44,197 nucleotides of DNA from CAZUQA01 sp964622375 (GTDB taxonomy: Bacteria > Bacillota_I > Bacilli_A > Erysipelotrichales > Erysipelotrichaceae). How positions within the stretch are numbered: the stretch's first letter is position 1; the number at the start of each line of letters is the position of its first letter. The stretch spans positions 1-44,197 of the forward strand of contig CAZUQA010000067.1 of assembly GCA_964622375.1 (NCBI GenBank). Reading direction: 5' to 3'. The position numbers and the translations under genes are program-made. Below the pieces are notes generated by a model. That model made no database searches. It was not told the origin of the DNA and saw only the letters and a program-made list of their open reading frames with translations. Below, in pieces: positions 33,061 to 41,897 of this stretch.

Positions 33061-36000
33061 ATGAAGAGTGAAGTGAAAGTATCGATAATAATACCTATTC
33101 ATAATGCAGCTTCATATTTGCGCGCCTGTCTGGATAGTGTCATTAATCAGACATTGGCAGCCATCGAGATAATCTGTATCGATGACGCCTCTACTGACCA
33201 CAGTTTGGCCATTCTTCAAGAGTACGCAAGCAATGATCAAAGAGTTAAAGTGCTGCGTTTTTCAGAAAACAAATCAGCATCGCAGGCACGAAAAGAGGGT
33301 GTCAAACTGGCAACAGGAAGTTATATTATGTTTTTAGATGCGGATGATTTTCTTGAATGTGAAGCCTGTTATGAGTTAGTTGAGATTATAGTGCAGGAAG
33401 ATGTCGATATCTTGCAGTTTGGCACCTATGTTGATGCTGTACCAGGCGTCAAGCAATCCACTATCGATTTTTTTGAACGTTTCGCTTTACCATATACTGA
33501 GCATCTTTATAACAGAGCAATATTTTTTGCCTGTTTTAGAGATAATAAATTTCGCTTCAATCTCTGGAATAAAATCTATAAAGCGGCTTTATGCAAGCAA
33601 GCTTTTAGCAGAGTAGCTGATGGCTACTTTCCCAAAGCCCAAGATTTGTATACCTTTTTCATTCTGGCTTGGTATGCTCAATCTTACTTTGCCATAGAAA
33701 AGAAGTACTATCACTATAATTATGGGCGGGGAATAACCGGCCTTAACAAAGAAATAACGAAACCGCTGTTTAGCCGCCACTGCTTACAGAGTAAGGTTGC
33801 TCAAAAATGTCGGCAGTTTCTACAAGAAGAAGGGGCTTGGGAAGAATACGCAGGAATATGGAAGACAATAAATAGCGATTTAGTGGACGAATGCGTACGA
33901 CTTTGGGTAGATTGTGTGCCTGATGAAGAAGGAGCACCTACTTTCGATATTCTCGTCGCTAACTGGAGTATTGATGAAGTAGTTATTTCTTTGGCTAAGC
34001 ATTACAGCCAAGGATTAAACAACCTAGCCGGTAAGTGCGCGGGGGCTGAGGCTTTTAAAGCACTGCCGCCAAACATTGCCGACTTTCCTGGTCCAATTCA
34101 AGCTAATTATTTTTTCGAAGATAAAAGCGATGCCGAAGTTCCTGCGGGCTATACTAAGTTAATCCCGATAGTTTTTGCTGCTGATGATAATTTCTCAATC
34201 TTTGTTGGTGTAGCCATCAATTCAATACTCTGCTTTGCCAATCCCAATTATTTTTATCGGGTCTATGTTTTATATACCGAGATTTCAGAATCTCATATCC
34301 AAACTTTGGAATCATGCGGCAATGAACAATTGCTAGTGAAATGTATTAATATCACAAAATTCATTAATAAGAGTAAGGCGGAGTTTTTTGATAAAGCGCA
34401 CTTTTCTCAGGCGATGTTTTATCGACTCTACATAGCTGAGATTTTTCCTTTCTTCCCATTGGTTGTTTACCTGGATTGTGATTTAGTGGTAAACGCCGAT
34501 ATTGCCGAAATCATCCCGGCTAATATAAGTGACAAATTGCTGGCTGCAGTACACAATGGCTTATCAAAAGTCGGCCAAGAGAGAATAATTCGTGATTTTC
34601 AAATCTCGCCCAAAGCTTATTTTAATTCCGGGGTTTTAGTAATCAATGTCAATCAGTGGAATGTCGAAAAAACTCAAGAAAAATGTTTAGCTCTACTAAA
34701 ATCTCTACCAAAAAACAAGTTAGTGTGTCCCGATCAAGACATTCTAAATATTGTCTGTAAAAATCGCGTACTTTACCTTGATGCGGCGTGGAACTTTTTC
34801 TGGCATTTAACCCTGGAATCCGAAGAACTGATTGCCTTGTATAAACCCATTGCCCAACGCCTTAAAGATAACTTTAAGGTGCTTCATTTTTCTTCGGCTG
34901 TCAAGCCATGGACTGACCCGCATTTACCACTTTCCGCTTATTTTTGGCGCTACGCTCAGACGTCGTGTTTCTATGACGAAATACTGGCACGCTACCCGGA
35001 TAAAACTGAGAAACCAAAAACAAAGCCGAACTACAAATCAAAGAAATTGTCTCTTTGGTTAAGGTTTAAGAAAGCGGCAAAAAAATCTCGCTTTTGGCTG
35101 ATAGTCAGAGCCCTCACTTTTTGCACCAAAAAGGTTAAAGGTGGGCTTAGATGTCTGGGCGATCATGGCATCGTATACACCAGTAAATTGTTAATAAAAA
35201 AACTGGCTGCGGCTGCAAACGGCAGGAAACCAGCAACGGAAAAGAGAAGGCCCACTGCAGTAAATAGTGCTTACAAATACCATGAGAAAGCTCGGGGCTG
35301 GGGATTATCAAAAGAAAAACGTACGCCGCAGTTGGTGGTATCTTTGACTTCTTTTCCGGCGCGGATAAAAACTGTACACAAAGCTGTTATCACATTATTG
35401 ACGCAAACAATTAAACCCGATGTCGTTGTCTTGTGGTTAGCGCGACCAGAGTTTCCCAATCTCGAGGCTGATTTACCCCAAGAATTACTTGAACTCAAAA
35501 CAAACGGCTTATCGATTTGTTGGTGCGATGATTTAAAGTCGTATAAGAAACTGCTGCCTTCTTTAATAGCTTATCCGGAAGACATTATTATAACAGCCGA
35601 TGATGATGCCTATTATGCCACAGACTGGTTGGAGTTATTGTACAATTCTTACACCAGAGAAAAAGGTTTATTTGTTCATTGCCATAGAGTGACTAAATTT
35701 ACTATTATAGACGATGAATGGCAGGGTGTTAGCGGTGGCGAGGCTGGCTATTTATACCCGTCTTTTCTTAATAAGTTAGTGGGGGTAGGTGGGGTGCTAT
35801 ATCCGCCGCATTCACTTTGTAAAGAGGTAGTGAATGTTGAGTTATTTCAAAAACTAGCTGCTACCAATGATGATGTTTGGTTTTGGCTTATGGCCGTACT
35901 TAATGGAACTAGAGTAAAGAGAATAGAGGGATTTATTGCTAGCCCGAAGAATATCGAAGGAACTCAAGAAGAATTCACATTAACGGCGATTAATGATGGT

Positions 36001-36984
36001 GGGGAGAAACTGTTGTTACGCGATTTCCACCGCTTGCTAGAATACTATCCTGAGCTGCAAAAAACTCTCACAAAAGAATATGAGCTAATGGACAATTTGG
36101 AATTGATGCAATTGGTAGAACCTAAATCCAAGGATTACGCTTACTATGCCAAGCTGAATGAAAATCTCTATACGGCGGAGCTGATGATCTGGTATAAAAC
36201 ACTAAGCGGGTTTTATTTACCTATTGAACGGCCTAGAACATTTAACGAAAAGATTCAGTGGTCAAAAATCCATGATAATAAAGTAATAAAAACACTGTTG
36301 ACTGATAAATATTTGGTCAGAGATTGGGTAAAAAACAAAATCGGTGAAGAATACCTAATACCCTTGTATGGACAATGGAGCAGCTTTGATGATATCGACT
36401 TCAGTTCTTTACCTGACCAATTTGTCTTAAAAGCTAATCACGGAAGCGGCTGGAATATTATTGTTACTGATAAAGCAAAATTTGACTATGAAAAAGCTCA
36501 AGAGAAAATCAACTTGTGGCTGAGTCAAAGTTTTGCTTACTGTTATGGTTTTGAACTTCATTATCGGGGTATTCAGCCCCGAATTATTGCCGAAAAATAT
36601 ATCGGAGGCGATGATGATTTGTATGATTATAAATTTCTGTGCTTTGCCGGAAAAGTTAAGTTTGTTTGGGTAGACAGCCTGCGCTATATCGACCATCGTC
36701 GTGATATATTTGATGTTAACTGGAAGCATCAACCATTTACTATTCAATACCCCAATGCCGAATCCTTACCTCGATGTCCGGAAAAGTTGGAAGAGATGCT
36801 TCAAGTGGCAGAGGTATTATGCGCCGACTATCCCCATGTCAGGGTTGATTTGTATTGCACAGCGGGGAAAATTTACTTTGGGGAGTTGACTTTTACCGGT
36901 GAGAGCGGAGTCGGCAAGATTATGCCCCAAGAGTATGACCGGCTTTTAGGTGACTTATTCTCTTTACCTCAGGAAATTTCATGA
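33061..36984 (+). CDS. Four-module glycosyltransferase / TupA-like ATP-grasp fusion
   Basis: A 1307-residue cytoplasmic protein with four recognisable parts. (1) GT2 domain, about 5-215, with CIDDAST (39-45) and the metal motif DADD (94-97). (2) GT8-like domain, about 367-640, with FAADDNFSIF, metal motif DCD (472-474) and HFSSAVKPW (609-617). (3) A third GT-A-like domain, about 757-960, with VVSLTSFPARI and DDD at 847-849. (4) ATP-grasp domain of the TupA type, about 1040-1305, with RPRTFNEKIQW, LKANHGSGWNII and VRVDLY. A basic linker lies at 650-735. TupA is known from teichuronopeptide synthesis, where a peptide is joined to a cell-wall polymer. I infer a role in surface polymer synthesis. 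GGAG lies 10 bases before the ATG. Confidence 0.9.
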   Translation: MKSEVKVSIIIPIHNAASYLRACLDSVINQTLAAIEIICIDDASTDHSLAILQEYASNDQRVKVLRFSENKSASQARKEGVKLATGSYIMFLDADDFLECEACYELVEIIVQEDVDILQFGTYVDAVPGVKQSTIDFFERFALPYTEHLYNRAIFFACFRDNKFRFNLWNKIYKAALCKQAFSRVADGYFPKAQDLYTFFILAWYAQSYFAIEKKYYHYNYGRGITGLNKEITKPLFSRHCLQSKVAQKCRQFLQEEGAWEEYAGIWKTINSDLVDECVRLWVDCVPDEEGAPTFDILVANWSIDEVVISLAKHYSQGLNNLAGKCAGAEAFKALPPNIADFPGPIQANYFFEDKSDAEVPAGYTKLIPIVFAADDNFSIFVGVAINSILCFANPNYFYRVYVLYTEISESHIQTLESCGNEQLLVKCINITKFINKSKAEFFDKAHFSQAMFYRLYIAEIFPFFPLVVYLDCDLVVNADIAEIIPANISDKLLAAVHNGLSKVGQERIIRDFQISPKAYFNSGVLVINVNQWNVEKTQEKCLALLKSLPKNKLVCPDQDILNIVCKNRVLYLDAAWNFFWHLTLESEELIALYKPIAQRLKDNFKVLHFSSAVKPWTDPHLPLSAYFWRYAQTSCFYDEILARYPDKTEKPKTKPNYKSKKLSLWLRFKKAAKKSRFWLIVRALTFCTKKVKGGLRCLGDHGIVYTSKLLIKKLAAAANGRKPATEKRRPTAVNSAYKYHEKARGWGLSKEKRTPQLVVSLTSFPARIKTVHKAVITLLTQTIKPDVVVLWLARPEFPNLEADLPQELLELKTNGLSICWCDDLKSYKKLLPSLIAYPEDIIITADDDAYYATDWLELLYNSYTREKGLFVHCHRVTKFTIIDDEWQGVSGGEAGYLYPSFLNKLVGVGGVLYPPHSLCKEVVNVELFQKLAATNDDVWFWLMAVLNGTRVKRIEGFIASPKNIEGTQEEFTLTAINDGGEKLLLRDFHRLLEYYPELQKTLTKEYELMDNLELMQLVEPKSKDYAYYAKLNENLYTAELMIWYKTLSGFYLPIERPRTFNEKIQWSKIHDNKVIKTLLTDKYLVRDWVKNKIGEEYLIPLYGQWSSFDDIDFSSLPDQFVLKANHGSGWNIIVTDKAKFDYEKAQEKINLWLSQSFAYCYGFELHYRGIQPRIIAEKYIGGDDDLYDYKFLCFAGKVKFVWVDSLRYIDHRRDIFDVNWKHQPFTIQYPNAESLPRCPEKLEEMLQVAEVLCADYPHVRVDLYCTAGKIYFGELTFTGESGVGKIMPQEYDRLLGDLFSLPQEIS

Positions 36985-36989
36985 GAAAC

Positions 36990-37009
36990 AGCTAAACTGG
37001 CATTTAGCT
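36990..37009 (+). other. Hairpin after the large glycosyltransferase gene
   Basis: 7-bp stem AGCTAAA/TTTAGCT (36990-36996 and 37003-37009) with a 6-base loop, just after the stop codon. No T-run follows, so it is at best a weak terminator. Confidence 0.4.
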
Positions 37010-37096
37010 TAAAATGCTTCCTGATATCTCAGACTTAGAGCAGAGGGGGGGTGAAAAAAAGGAAAAGTGGATAGCGAGCCGCTTACCAATTTTGAG

Positions 37097-38038
37097 CTAG
37101 GGAGCAAGCATTAAGAATTTTTGGTACCAGTTTTGTTCTGCGCTGTCTTCCTTAAAAACTAAATTTCCCATGTTAAAGATGAATTCATAGAGCTTTTTTC
37201 GAATGTCATCTTTGCTTTCACCGTTTTCACATTTACTATAAAAATAAAGCATATCGTTGATTTCAGAATTCAAAATCAGCTTTTTTATTGCGTCATCATA
37301 AGCTGATAATGCTTTCCAGGTAGTTTGGAAAGACTGGAAATGACAGTCGAAGTATTTCGCTTGTATTTTTGGGCTGACCAGCGAATTGGGAATGTTAATG
37401 CGATGATGCAACCAGTATTCTGAGATAACAACAATTTCTTTGGCGCGTAATAAAACGCGAAAATAAAAGGAACGATCTTCCGTACTGGCTAAGCTATCAA
37501 AAGTAATTCCCTGGTTTTGCAGAAAATCCCTTTTATATAGCTTATTCCAGGCAACACAAGAAATATTGTTGAGAAAATATTGGGGGTATTCAAGAAAAGA
37601 TGTTTTTATGACTCTCTCATTGTGCGGTGTTGCCCCTTTTCTGGCACGCAAGTGACCGGTTTCATAATCAAATTGGGTATGAAAGCAAACAGCCACATCG
37701 GCATCAAGACCTTGGGCTATCTCATACCATTGTTTATAGGCTGTCCTTTCAATCTTGTCATCAGCATCGAGAAAATGGATGTAGTCACCTTGGGCTTTTG
37801 GCAAACCGAGATTGCGGGCAGCCCCACAATTTTGGTTGGGCTGATAGTAGACAGTTATTCGGGGATCATTTTTCTGATATTCATTGAGTATAGCGGAAGA
37901 AGCATCGGTCGATCCGTCATTCACACAGATTATTTCAATGTCGCTTAATGTTTGCGAAATAACGCTGTCTAAAGCCTCTTCTAAAAACTCGGCAGCATTA
38001 TAGATTGGTATTATTACTGAAATTTTTGGGGTTTTCAT
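37097..38038 (-). CDS. Family 2 glycosyltransferase
   Basis: GT-A fold enzyme that moves a sugar from a nucleotide donor to a surface glycan or similar acceptor, on the inner face of the membrane. The 313-residue protein shows SVIIPIYNAAEFLEEAL (8-24), ICVNDGSTD with the donor-binding Asp residues (37-45), the GAARNLGL stretch and the metal-binding FLDADD (about 88-93). Its first 100 residues closely resemble module 1 of the large fusion protein, so the two may share an ancestor. It converges on the fusion gene. No clear ribosome binding site precedes the ATG. Confidence 0.93.
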   Translation of the reverse strand: MKTPKISVIIPIYNAAEFLEEALDSVISQTLSDIEIICVNDGSTDASSAILNEYQKNDPRITVYYQPNQNCGAARNLGLPKAQGDYIHFLDADDKIERTAYKQWYEIAQGLDADVAVCFHTQFDYETGHLRARKGATPHNERVIKTSFLEYPQYFLNNISCVAWNKLYKRDFLQNQGITFDSLASTEDRSFYFRVLLRAKEIVVISEYWLHHRINIPNSLVSPKIQAKYFDCHFQSFQTTWKALSAYDDAIKKLILNSEINDMLYFYSKCENGESKDDIRKKLYEFIFNMGNLVFKEDSAEQNWYQKFLMLAP

Positions 38039-38402
38039 AATTTGGAGTTATTCTCAGGGGAAATACCAAGGTCGGTTCAAATTTATTCTTGTTTAAACTT
38101 GAGTGAAATTCAGTTCTTGGTGTTCAGGTACGAATAATAGCGAGAAAGGTGATGATATTTTCCTAGGCACTTTAGGCGACAATTGAGCTAATTCATTTTT
38201 AAGCTTGAGCGCGAAAACCTGATTAGCAGAGCTTAGGATGCTTGCGTAGCTGAGCCAATGCCAAAATCACAGTAGGAGCCAGGGATTTGGCTAAAGGGAA
38301 AATCATCCTTCTTCGTAATAGTTATTATAGGTTTTAAGTAGTGGTTAATCAATAATGTCAGCTTAAATTTAAGATTCTCCAACCAGAGGAATTAAAAGTC
38401 TG
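38039..38402. other. Gap between GT2 gene and fmt
   Basis: Holds a possible minus-strand coding remnant (38093-38306), listed separately, and the fmt promoter, which lies at its right edge. No terminator or RNA gene is apparent. Confidence 0.45.
38093..38306 (-). pseudogene. Possible frameshifted coding remnant
   Basis: On the minus strand an ATG at 38306, preceded by GAAGAAGG, opens 27 codons (with the stretch APTVILALAQLRKHPKL) to a TAA at 38223-38225. A different frame is then open, through VFALKLKNELAQLSPKVPRK and PEHQELNFTQV, to a TAA at 38093-38095. The two parts would join by one frameshift. I recognise no family, and the open stretches are short enough to occur by chance. Confidence 0.22.
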
Positions 38403-38411
38403 TGCTATAAT
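38403..38411 (+). promoter_or_regulatory. Extended -10 promoter of fmt, leaderless spacing
   Basis: TG-c-TATAAT (TG 38403-38404, hexamer 38406-38411) ends six bases before the ATG at 38418. Transcription would begin at or next to the A of the start codon. No ribosome binding site is seen within 20 bases. Confidence 0.65.
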
Positions 38412-38417
38412 TATGTC

Positions 38418-39347
38418 ATGAAAAAAGTGGTTTTTTTGGGTAGCCCCGATTTTGCAGCCGAGATTTTTAGTTATCTACTACAACGTGATGATTTAGCGGT
38501 CATCGCCTTGGTTTGTCAAGCCGATAAAAAAGTCGGGCGTCATCAGGAAATTCAAATAACACCAACAAAAAAACTGGCTTTGGCTAGACAAATACCGGTT
38601 TTTCAACCAGTAAAAATAAGTGATGATTTTCAAGAGCTAATAAACCTACCATTTGATTTGATTATAAGCTGCGCTTATGGACAGTTTTTACCGCAACAAC
38701 TGTTAGATAGAGGAGTGATGAATATTCACGCTTCCTTGTTGCCTAAATATCGGGGCGGCGCACCGATACAAAGAGCCTTGATGGCCGGGGAAAAAGAAAG
38801 CGGTATCAGTTTGATGCAAACAGTGATGAAGATGGATGCCGGGCCGGTTTACTGCCAAAAAGCGCTGCCGATTGACATAAATGATACTTATAGCAGTTTA
38901 CAGACCCGTTTAATAGATTGCGCTAAAGCTTTATTGGCTGACAAACTGGAAGCCATACTTAAGGGCGAACTAAAGCCGCTTGAGCAAGATGCTGAACAAG
39001 TCAGCTTTGCCCCTATTATAAAAGCCAAAGATGAGCTGATAGATTTTCAACGACCGGCTCTATTGGTCTACAACCAAATCAGAGCATTGATTGCTACTCC
39101 CGTTGGTCATGGCTTGATTAAGGGCAAGAAAATAAAGTTCCATGAAGCAAAGTTGATAAACGAAACTAAACCAGGCAAAGCCGGCGAGATTTTAGGTTTA
39201 GTCGCAGACGGTTTAGAAATTGCCTGCCAAAGTGGGAGTGTTGCCATCAGTTGTTTACAACCGGAGGGTAAACAAAAAATGGGGGCCAAAGAATTCTTTA
39301 ACGGCCAGGGTAAAGACTTAGTGGGGTGGCTTTTTAATGAAGCTTAA
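38418..39347 (+). CDS. fmt: Methionyl-tRNA formyltransferase
   Basis: Formylates initiator Met-tRNA with 10-formyl-tetrahydrofolate. The 309-residue protein begins KKVVFLGSPDFAAEIF and has the catalytic block NIHASLLPKYRGGAPIQRA (about 101-119), with the Asn/His pair, and the Asp in MKMDAGPV. The C-terminal OB domain is present, so the length is normal. def, often its neighbour, is not here. The start is certain from the family, but there is no ribosome binding site; the promoter lies 6 bases away, which points to leaderless mRNA. The S-component gene overlaps its end by 11 bases. Confidence 0.96.
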   Translation: MKKVVFLGSPDFAAEIFSYLLQRDDLAVIALVCQADKKVGRHQEIQITPTKKLALARQIPVFQPVKISDDFQELINLPFDLIISCAYGQFLPQQLLDRGVMNIHASLLPKYRGGAPIQRALMAGEKESGISLMQTVMKMDAGPVYCQKALPIDINDTYSSLQTRLIDCAKALLADKLEAILKGELKPLEQDAEQVSFAPIIKAKDELIDFQRPALLVYNQIRALIATPVGHGLIKGKKIKFHEAKLINETKPGKAGEILGLVADGLEIACQSGSVAISCLQPEGKQKMGAKEFFNGQGKDLVGWLFNEA

Positions 39348-39831
39348 ATCGATGGTAATCGCCGCTCTTCTTTGCGCTTTAGTTACTGTAGTTACCGCTC
39401 TAGCGCCTATTTCCCTGGGCAACCTAGGTTATTTGAATTTGGGGGATGCTGTAATACTGTTAGCCACCGGCTTTATCGGTCCTTTATATATGATTTTTGT
39501 AGCCGGCATCGGCTCAGCTCTGGCTGATTTGTTGCTTGGTTATAGCCATTATGCTTTTTTTACTCTACTGATTAAAGCTATGGAAGGCTTTGTTGTAGCT
39601 TACTTGTTGCAAAAAATGAAATTTCCTGTTTATTTATGTTATCTGGTGGGCATCGTAATTATGACAATTGCCTATGCGACTGTCGACTTTTTGTTTTTTT
39701 CTAGTATTGCCGTATTTTTCAATTCGCTTTTAGCTAACAGTATTCAAGGCTTATTAGCCTACTTAGCAGCTTGTTTACTGTTACCCTTGGTTAAGTTGAG
39801 TTTAGGGAAGATGACACATGGAACAGAATAA
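39337..39831 (+). CDS. ECF transporter S component
   Basis: Substrate-binding membrane subunit of an energy-coupling factor vitamin or cofactor importer. The 164-residue protein has about six hydrophobic segments and the family pattern NLGYLNLGDAVILLATGFIG (about 28-47) followed by GIGSALADLLLGYSHYAFFTLLIKAMEG in two halves around residue 65. It has no ATPase partner nearby, so it probably shares a common ECF module encoded elsewhere. The vitamin cannot be told from the sequence. The gene overlaps fmt by 11 and lepA by 14 bases. Confidence 0.88.
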   Translation: MKLKSMVIAALLCALVTVVTALAPISLGNLGYLNLGDAVILLATGFIGPLYMIFVAGIGSALADLLLGYSHYAFFTLLIKAMEGFVVAYLLQKMKFPVYLCYLVGIVIMTIAYATVDFLFFSSIAVFFNSLLANSIQGLLAYLAACLLLPLVKLSLGKMTHGTE

Positions 39832-41620
39832 CTTTAGAAATTTCGCGATAATCGCCCACATTGACCATGGGAAATCAACATTAGCCGATCGCATTTTAGA
39901 ATTAACCGAAGCTGTTGACCAACGAGAAATGAAAGATCAAATGTTGGACAGTTTGGATTTGGAAAGAGAACGAGGGATTACTATCAAGCTCAATGCCGTC
40001 CAGTTAAAATATCATGGCGCTGATGGTCAAGACTATCTGTTGAACTTGATTGACACTCCCGGGCATGTTGATTTTACTTACGAAGTTTCGCGTTCTTTGG
40101 CGGCTTGTGAAGGTGCGATTTTACTGATTGATGCTGCTCAAGGCATAGAAGCCCAAACTTTAGCCAATGTCTATTTGGCTTTAGATAATAATCTGGAAAT
40201 AATCCCGGTAATCAATAAAATCGATTTGGCGTTTGCCGATATCCCACGAGTAAAAGAGGAAATTGAAAGGATTATCGGTTTAGATACTACGGATATACCA
40301 TTAATATCGGCCAAAGACGGGGTTAATATTCACTCGGTACTAGAAGCGGTAATAAACAAAATACCAGCACCCTCTGGTAAAAAGGAGCAGCCTTTACAAG
40401 CTTTGGTTTTTGATTCGCTTTATGACCCATATCGCGGTGTCATCGTCTATTTACGAGTCAAAGAAGGCGAGATTATTCTGGGGCAAGCTATCAAGTTCAT
40501 GGCCAGCAACAGTGTTTATGAAGTAGTGGATTTAGGGGTTAGAACACCGAAAGAAGAGAAACGTCAGATTCTGCACTGCGGTGAGGTCGGTTGGCTGACA
40601 GCAGCCATTAAAAATGTTGAGGATGTCAGTGTTGGCGATACCATTACCAGCAGCAAAAACGGGGCGAAAGAGCCTTTGGTGGGTTATCGCAAGCTACAAC
40701 CGATGGTTTATTGCGGCATGTATCCCGTCGATTCTAAAAAATACGGGGATTTAAAAGATGCTCTAGAAAAACTGCGTTTAAATGATTCATCGCTACAATT
40801 TGAAGCTGAATCTTCAGTAGCTTTGGGATTCGGTTTTCGTTGCGGTTTCTTGGGTTTGTTACACCTGGATGTCATTCAGGAGCGTTTAGAGCGGGAATTT
40901 AATTTAAATCTCATCGCGACGGCACCATCGGTGGTTTACCATGCTTATCTCAACGACGGAAATTTCTTTAAAATTGATAATCCCAGTCTTCTGCCGGACC
41001 CGGTAAAGATCAAAAATCTGGAAGAGCCGATGGTACAAGCTCATATCATGGTGCCAAATGAGTATATTGGTTCTGTCATGGAGCTTTGTCAAAGAAAAAG
41101 GGGAACCTATATCAATATGCAGTATATCGATGATATGCGCAATAACCTGATTTATCGTTTACCTTTGGCGGAAATTGTCTTTAACTTCTTCGATCGCTTA
41201 AAATCTGCGACTAAAGGTTATGCCTCTTTGGACTACGAAGCGGATGGCTATCAAGCAGCCAAACTAGTAAAAATGGATATCTTAATTAACGGCGAGGCGG
41301 TTGATGCTTTAGCGACCATTGTCCATCGCGATTTCGCCTATGAAAGAGGGCGGATGATCTGTGATCGTCTGAAAAACATTATTCCCCGGCAACAGTTTGA
41401 GATACCGGTTCAAGCAGCCATCAACGCGAAAATCATCGCCCGCTCTACCGTAAGGGCGGTCCGTAAAGATGTTTTAGCTAAGTGTTATGGCGGAGATATC
41501 AGCAGAAAAAAGAAATTGCTGGAGAAACAAAAGGAAGGGAAGAAACGCATGAAACAAATTGGGGTTGTCGAAGTGCCCCAAGAGGCTTTCATGGCAGTTT
41601 TATCACTGGATGATGAGTGA
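39818..41620 (+). CDS. lepA: Elongation factor 4 (LepA)
   Basis: Ribosome-bound GTPase related to EF-G, linked to back-translocation or to initiation and ribosome assembly. The 600-residue protein has G1 AHIDHGKST (13-21), the switch I block ERERGITIK, DTPGHVDFTYEVSRSL (G3), NKIDL (G4), and the LepA-specific C-terminal part with AKCYGGDISRKKKLLEKQKE and GKKRMK. Full length. The start lies within the S-component gene; the mazG-like gene overlaps its stop by 8 bases. Confidence 0.98.
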   Translation: MEQNNFRNFAIIAHIDHGKSTLADRILELTEAVDQREMKDQMLDSLDLERERGITIKLNAVQLKYHGADGQDYLLNLIDTPGHVDFTYEVSRSLAACEGAILLIDAAQGIEAQTLANVYLALDNNLEIIPVINKIDLAFADIPRVKEEIERIIGLDTTDIPLISAKDGVNIHSVLEAVINKIPAPSGKKEQPLQALVFDSLYDPYRGVIVYLRVKEGEIILGQAIKFMASNSVYEVVDLGVRTPKEEKRQILHCGEVGWLTAAIKNVEDVSVGDTITSSKNGAKEPLVGYRKLQPMVYCGMYPVDSKKYGDLKDALEKLRLNDSSLQFEAESSVALGFGFRCGFLGLLHLDVIQERLEREFNLNLIATAPSVVYHAYLNDGNFFKIDNPSLLPDPVKIKNLEEPMVQAHIMVPNEYIGSVMELCQRKRGTYINMQYIDDMRNNLIYRLPLAEIVFNFFDRLKSATKGYASLDYEADGYQAAKLVKMDILINGEAVDALATIVHRDFAYERGRMICDRLKNIIPRQQFEIPVQAAINAKIIARSTVRAVRKDVLAKCYGGDISRKKKLLEKQKEGKKRMKQIGVVEVPQEAFMAVLSLDDE

Positions 41621-41897
41621 CATCAAAGAGATAATCGACGCAATTAACCAAATGCGGCAGACCAATAATTGGCAAAGTACGGATACTTTAGATGTTTTGG
41701 CGAAATCGATTGTCATTGAAGCTAATGAATTGTTAGAAGTGTTTCTTGCCGAAGATTTTGCATTAGAGCAAGCACAAAGTGAAATAGCCGATGTTTTGAT
41801 GTATACCTTGAGTTTAGCCGATGATTTGGGCTTGGATGTCGCTGAAATCATCAATGAAAAAATTGCCGAAGTCAATAAACGCGATTATGAGTATTAG
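41613..41897 (+). CDS. MazG-like nucleotide pyrophosphohydrolase
   Basis: Small all-alpha NTP pyrophosphatase of 94 residues, thought to hydrolyse non-canonical or excess nucleoside triphosphates. The metal-binding pattern of the family is present: Glu36, Glu39 and Glu42 in IEANELLEVFL, and Glu57 and Asp60 in SEIADVLMYTL. The start is set at the ATG at 41613, which overlaps the lepA stop by 8 bases; the earlier in-frame ATG lies within lepA and would add an unlikely tail. It overlaps hemW by 11 bases. Substrate unknown. Confidence 0.88.
   Translation: MSDIKEIIDAINQMRQTNNWQSTDTLDVLAKSIVIEANELLEVFLAEDFALEQAQSEIADVLMYTLSLADDLGLDVAEIINEKIAEVNKRDYEY

Noticed and set aside
37045..37060. G7 and A7 tracts as a phase-variation switch
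   Set aside because: They lie between two convergent genes, outside any coding frame or promoter, so slippage would have no clear effect.
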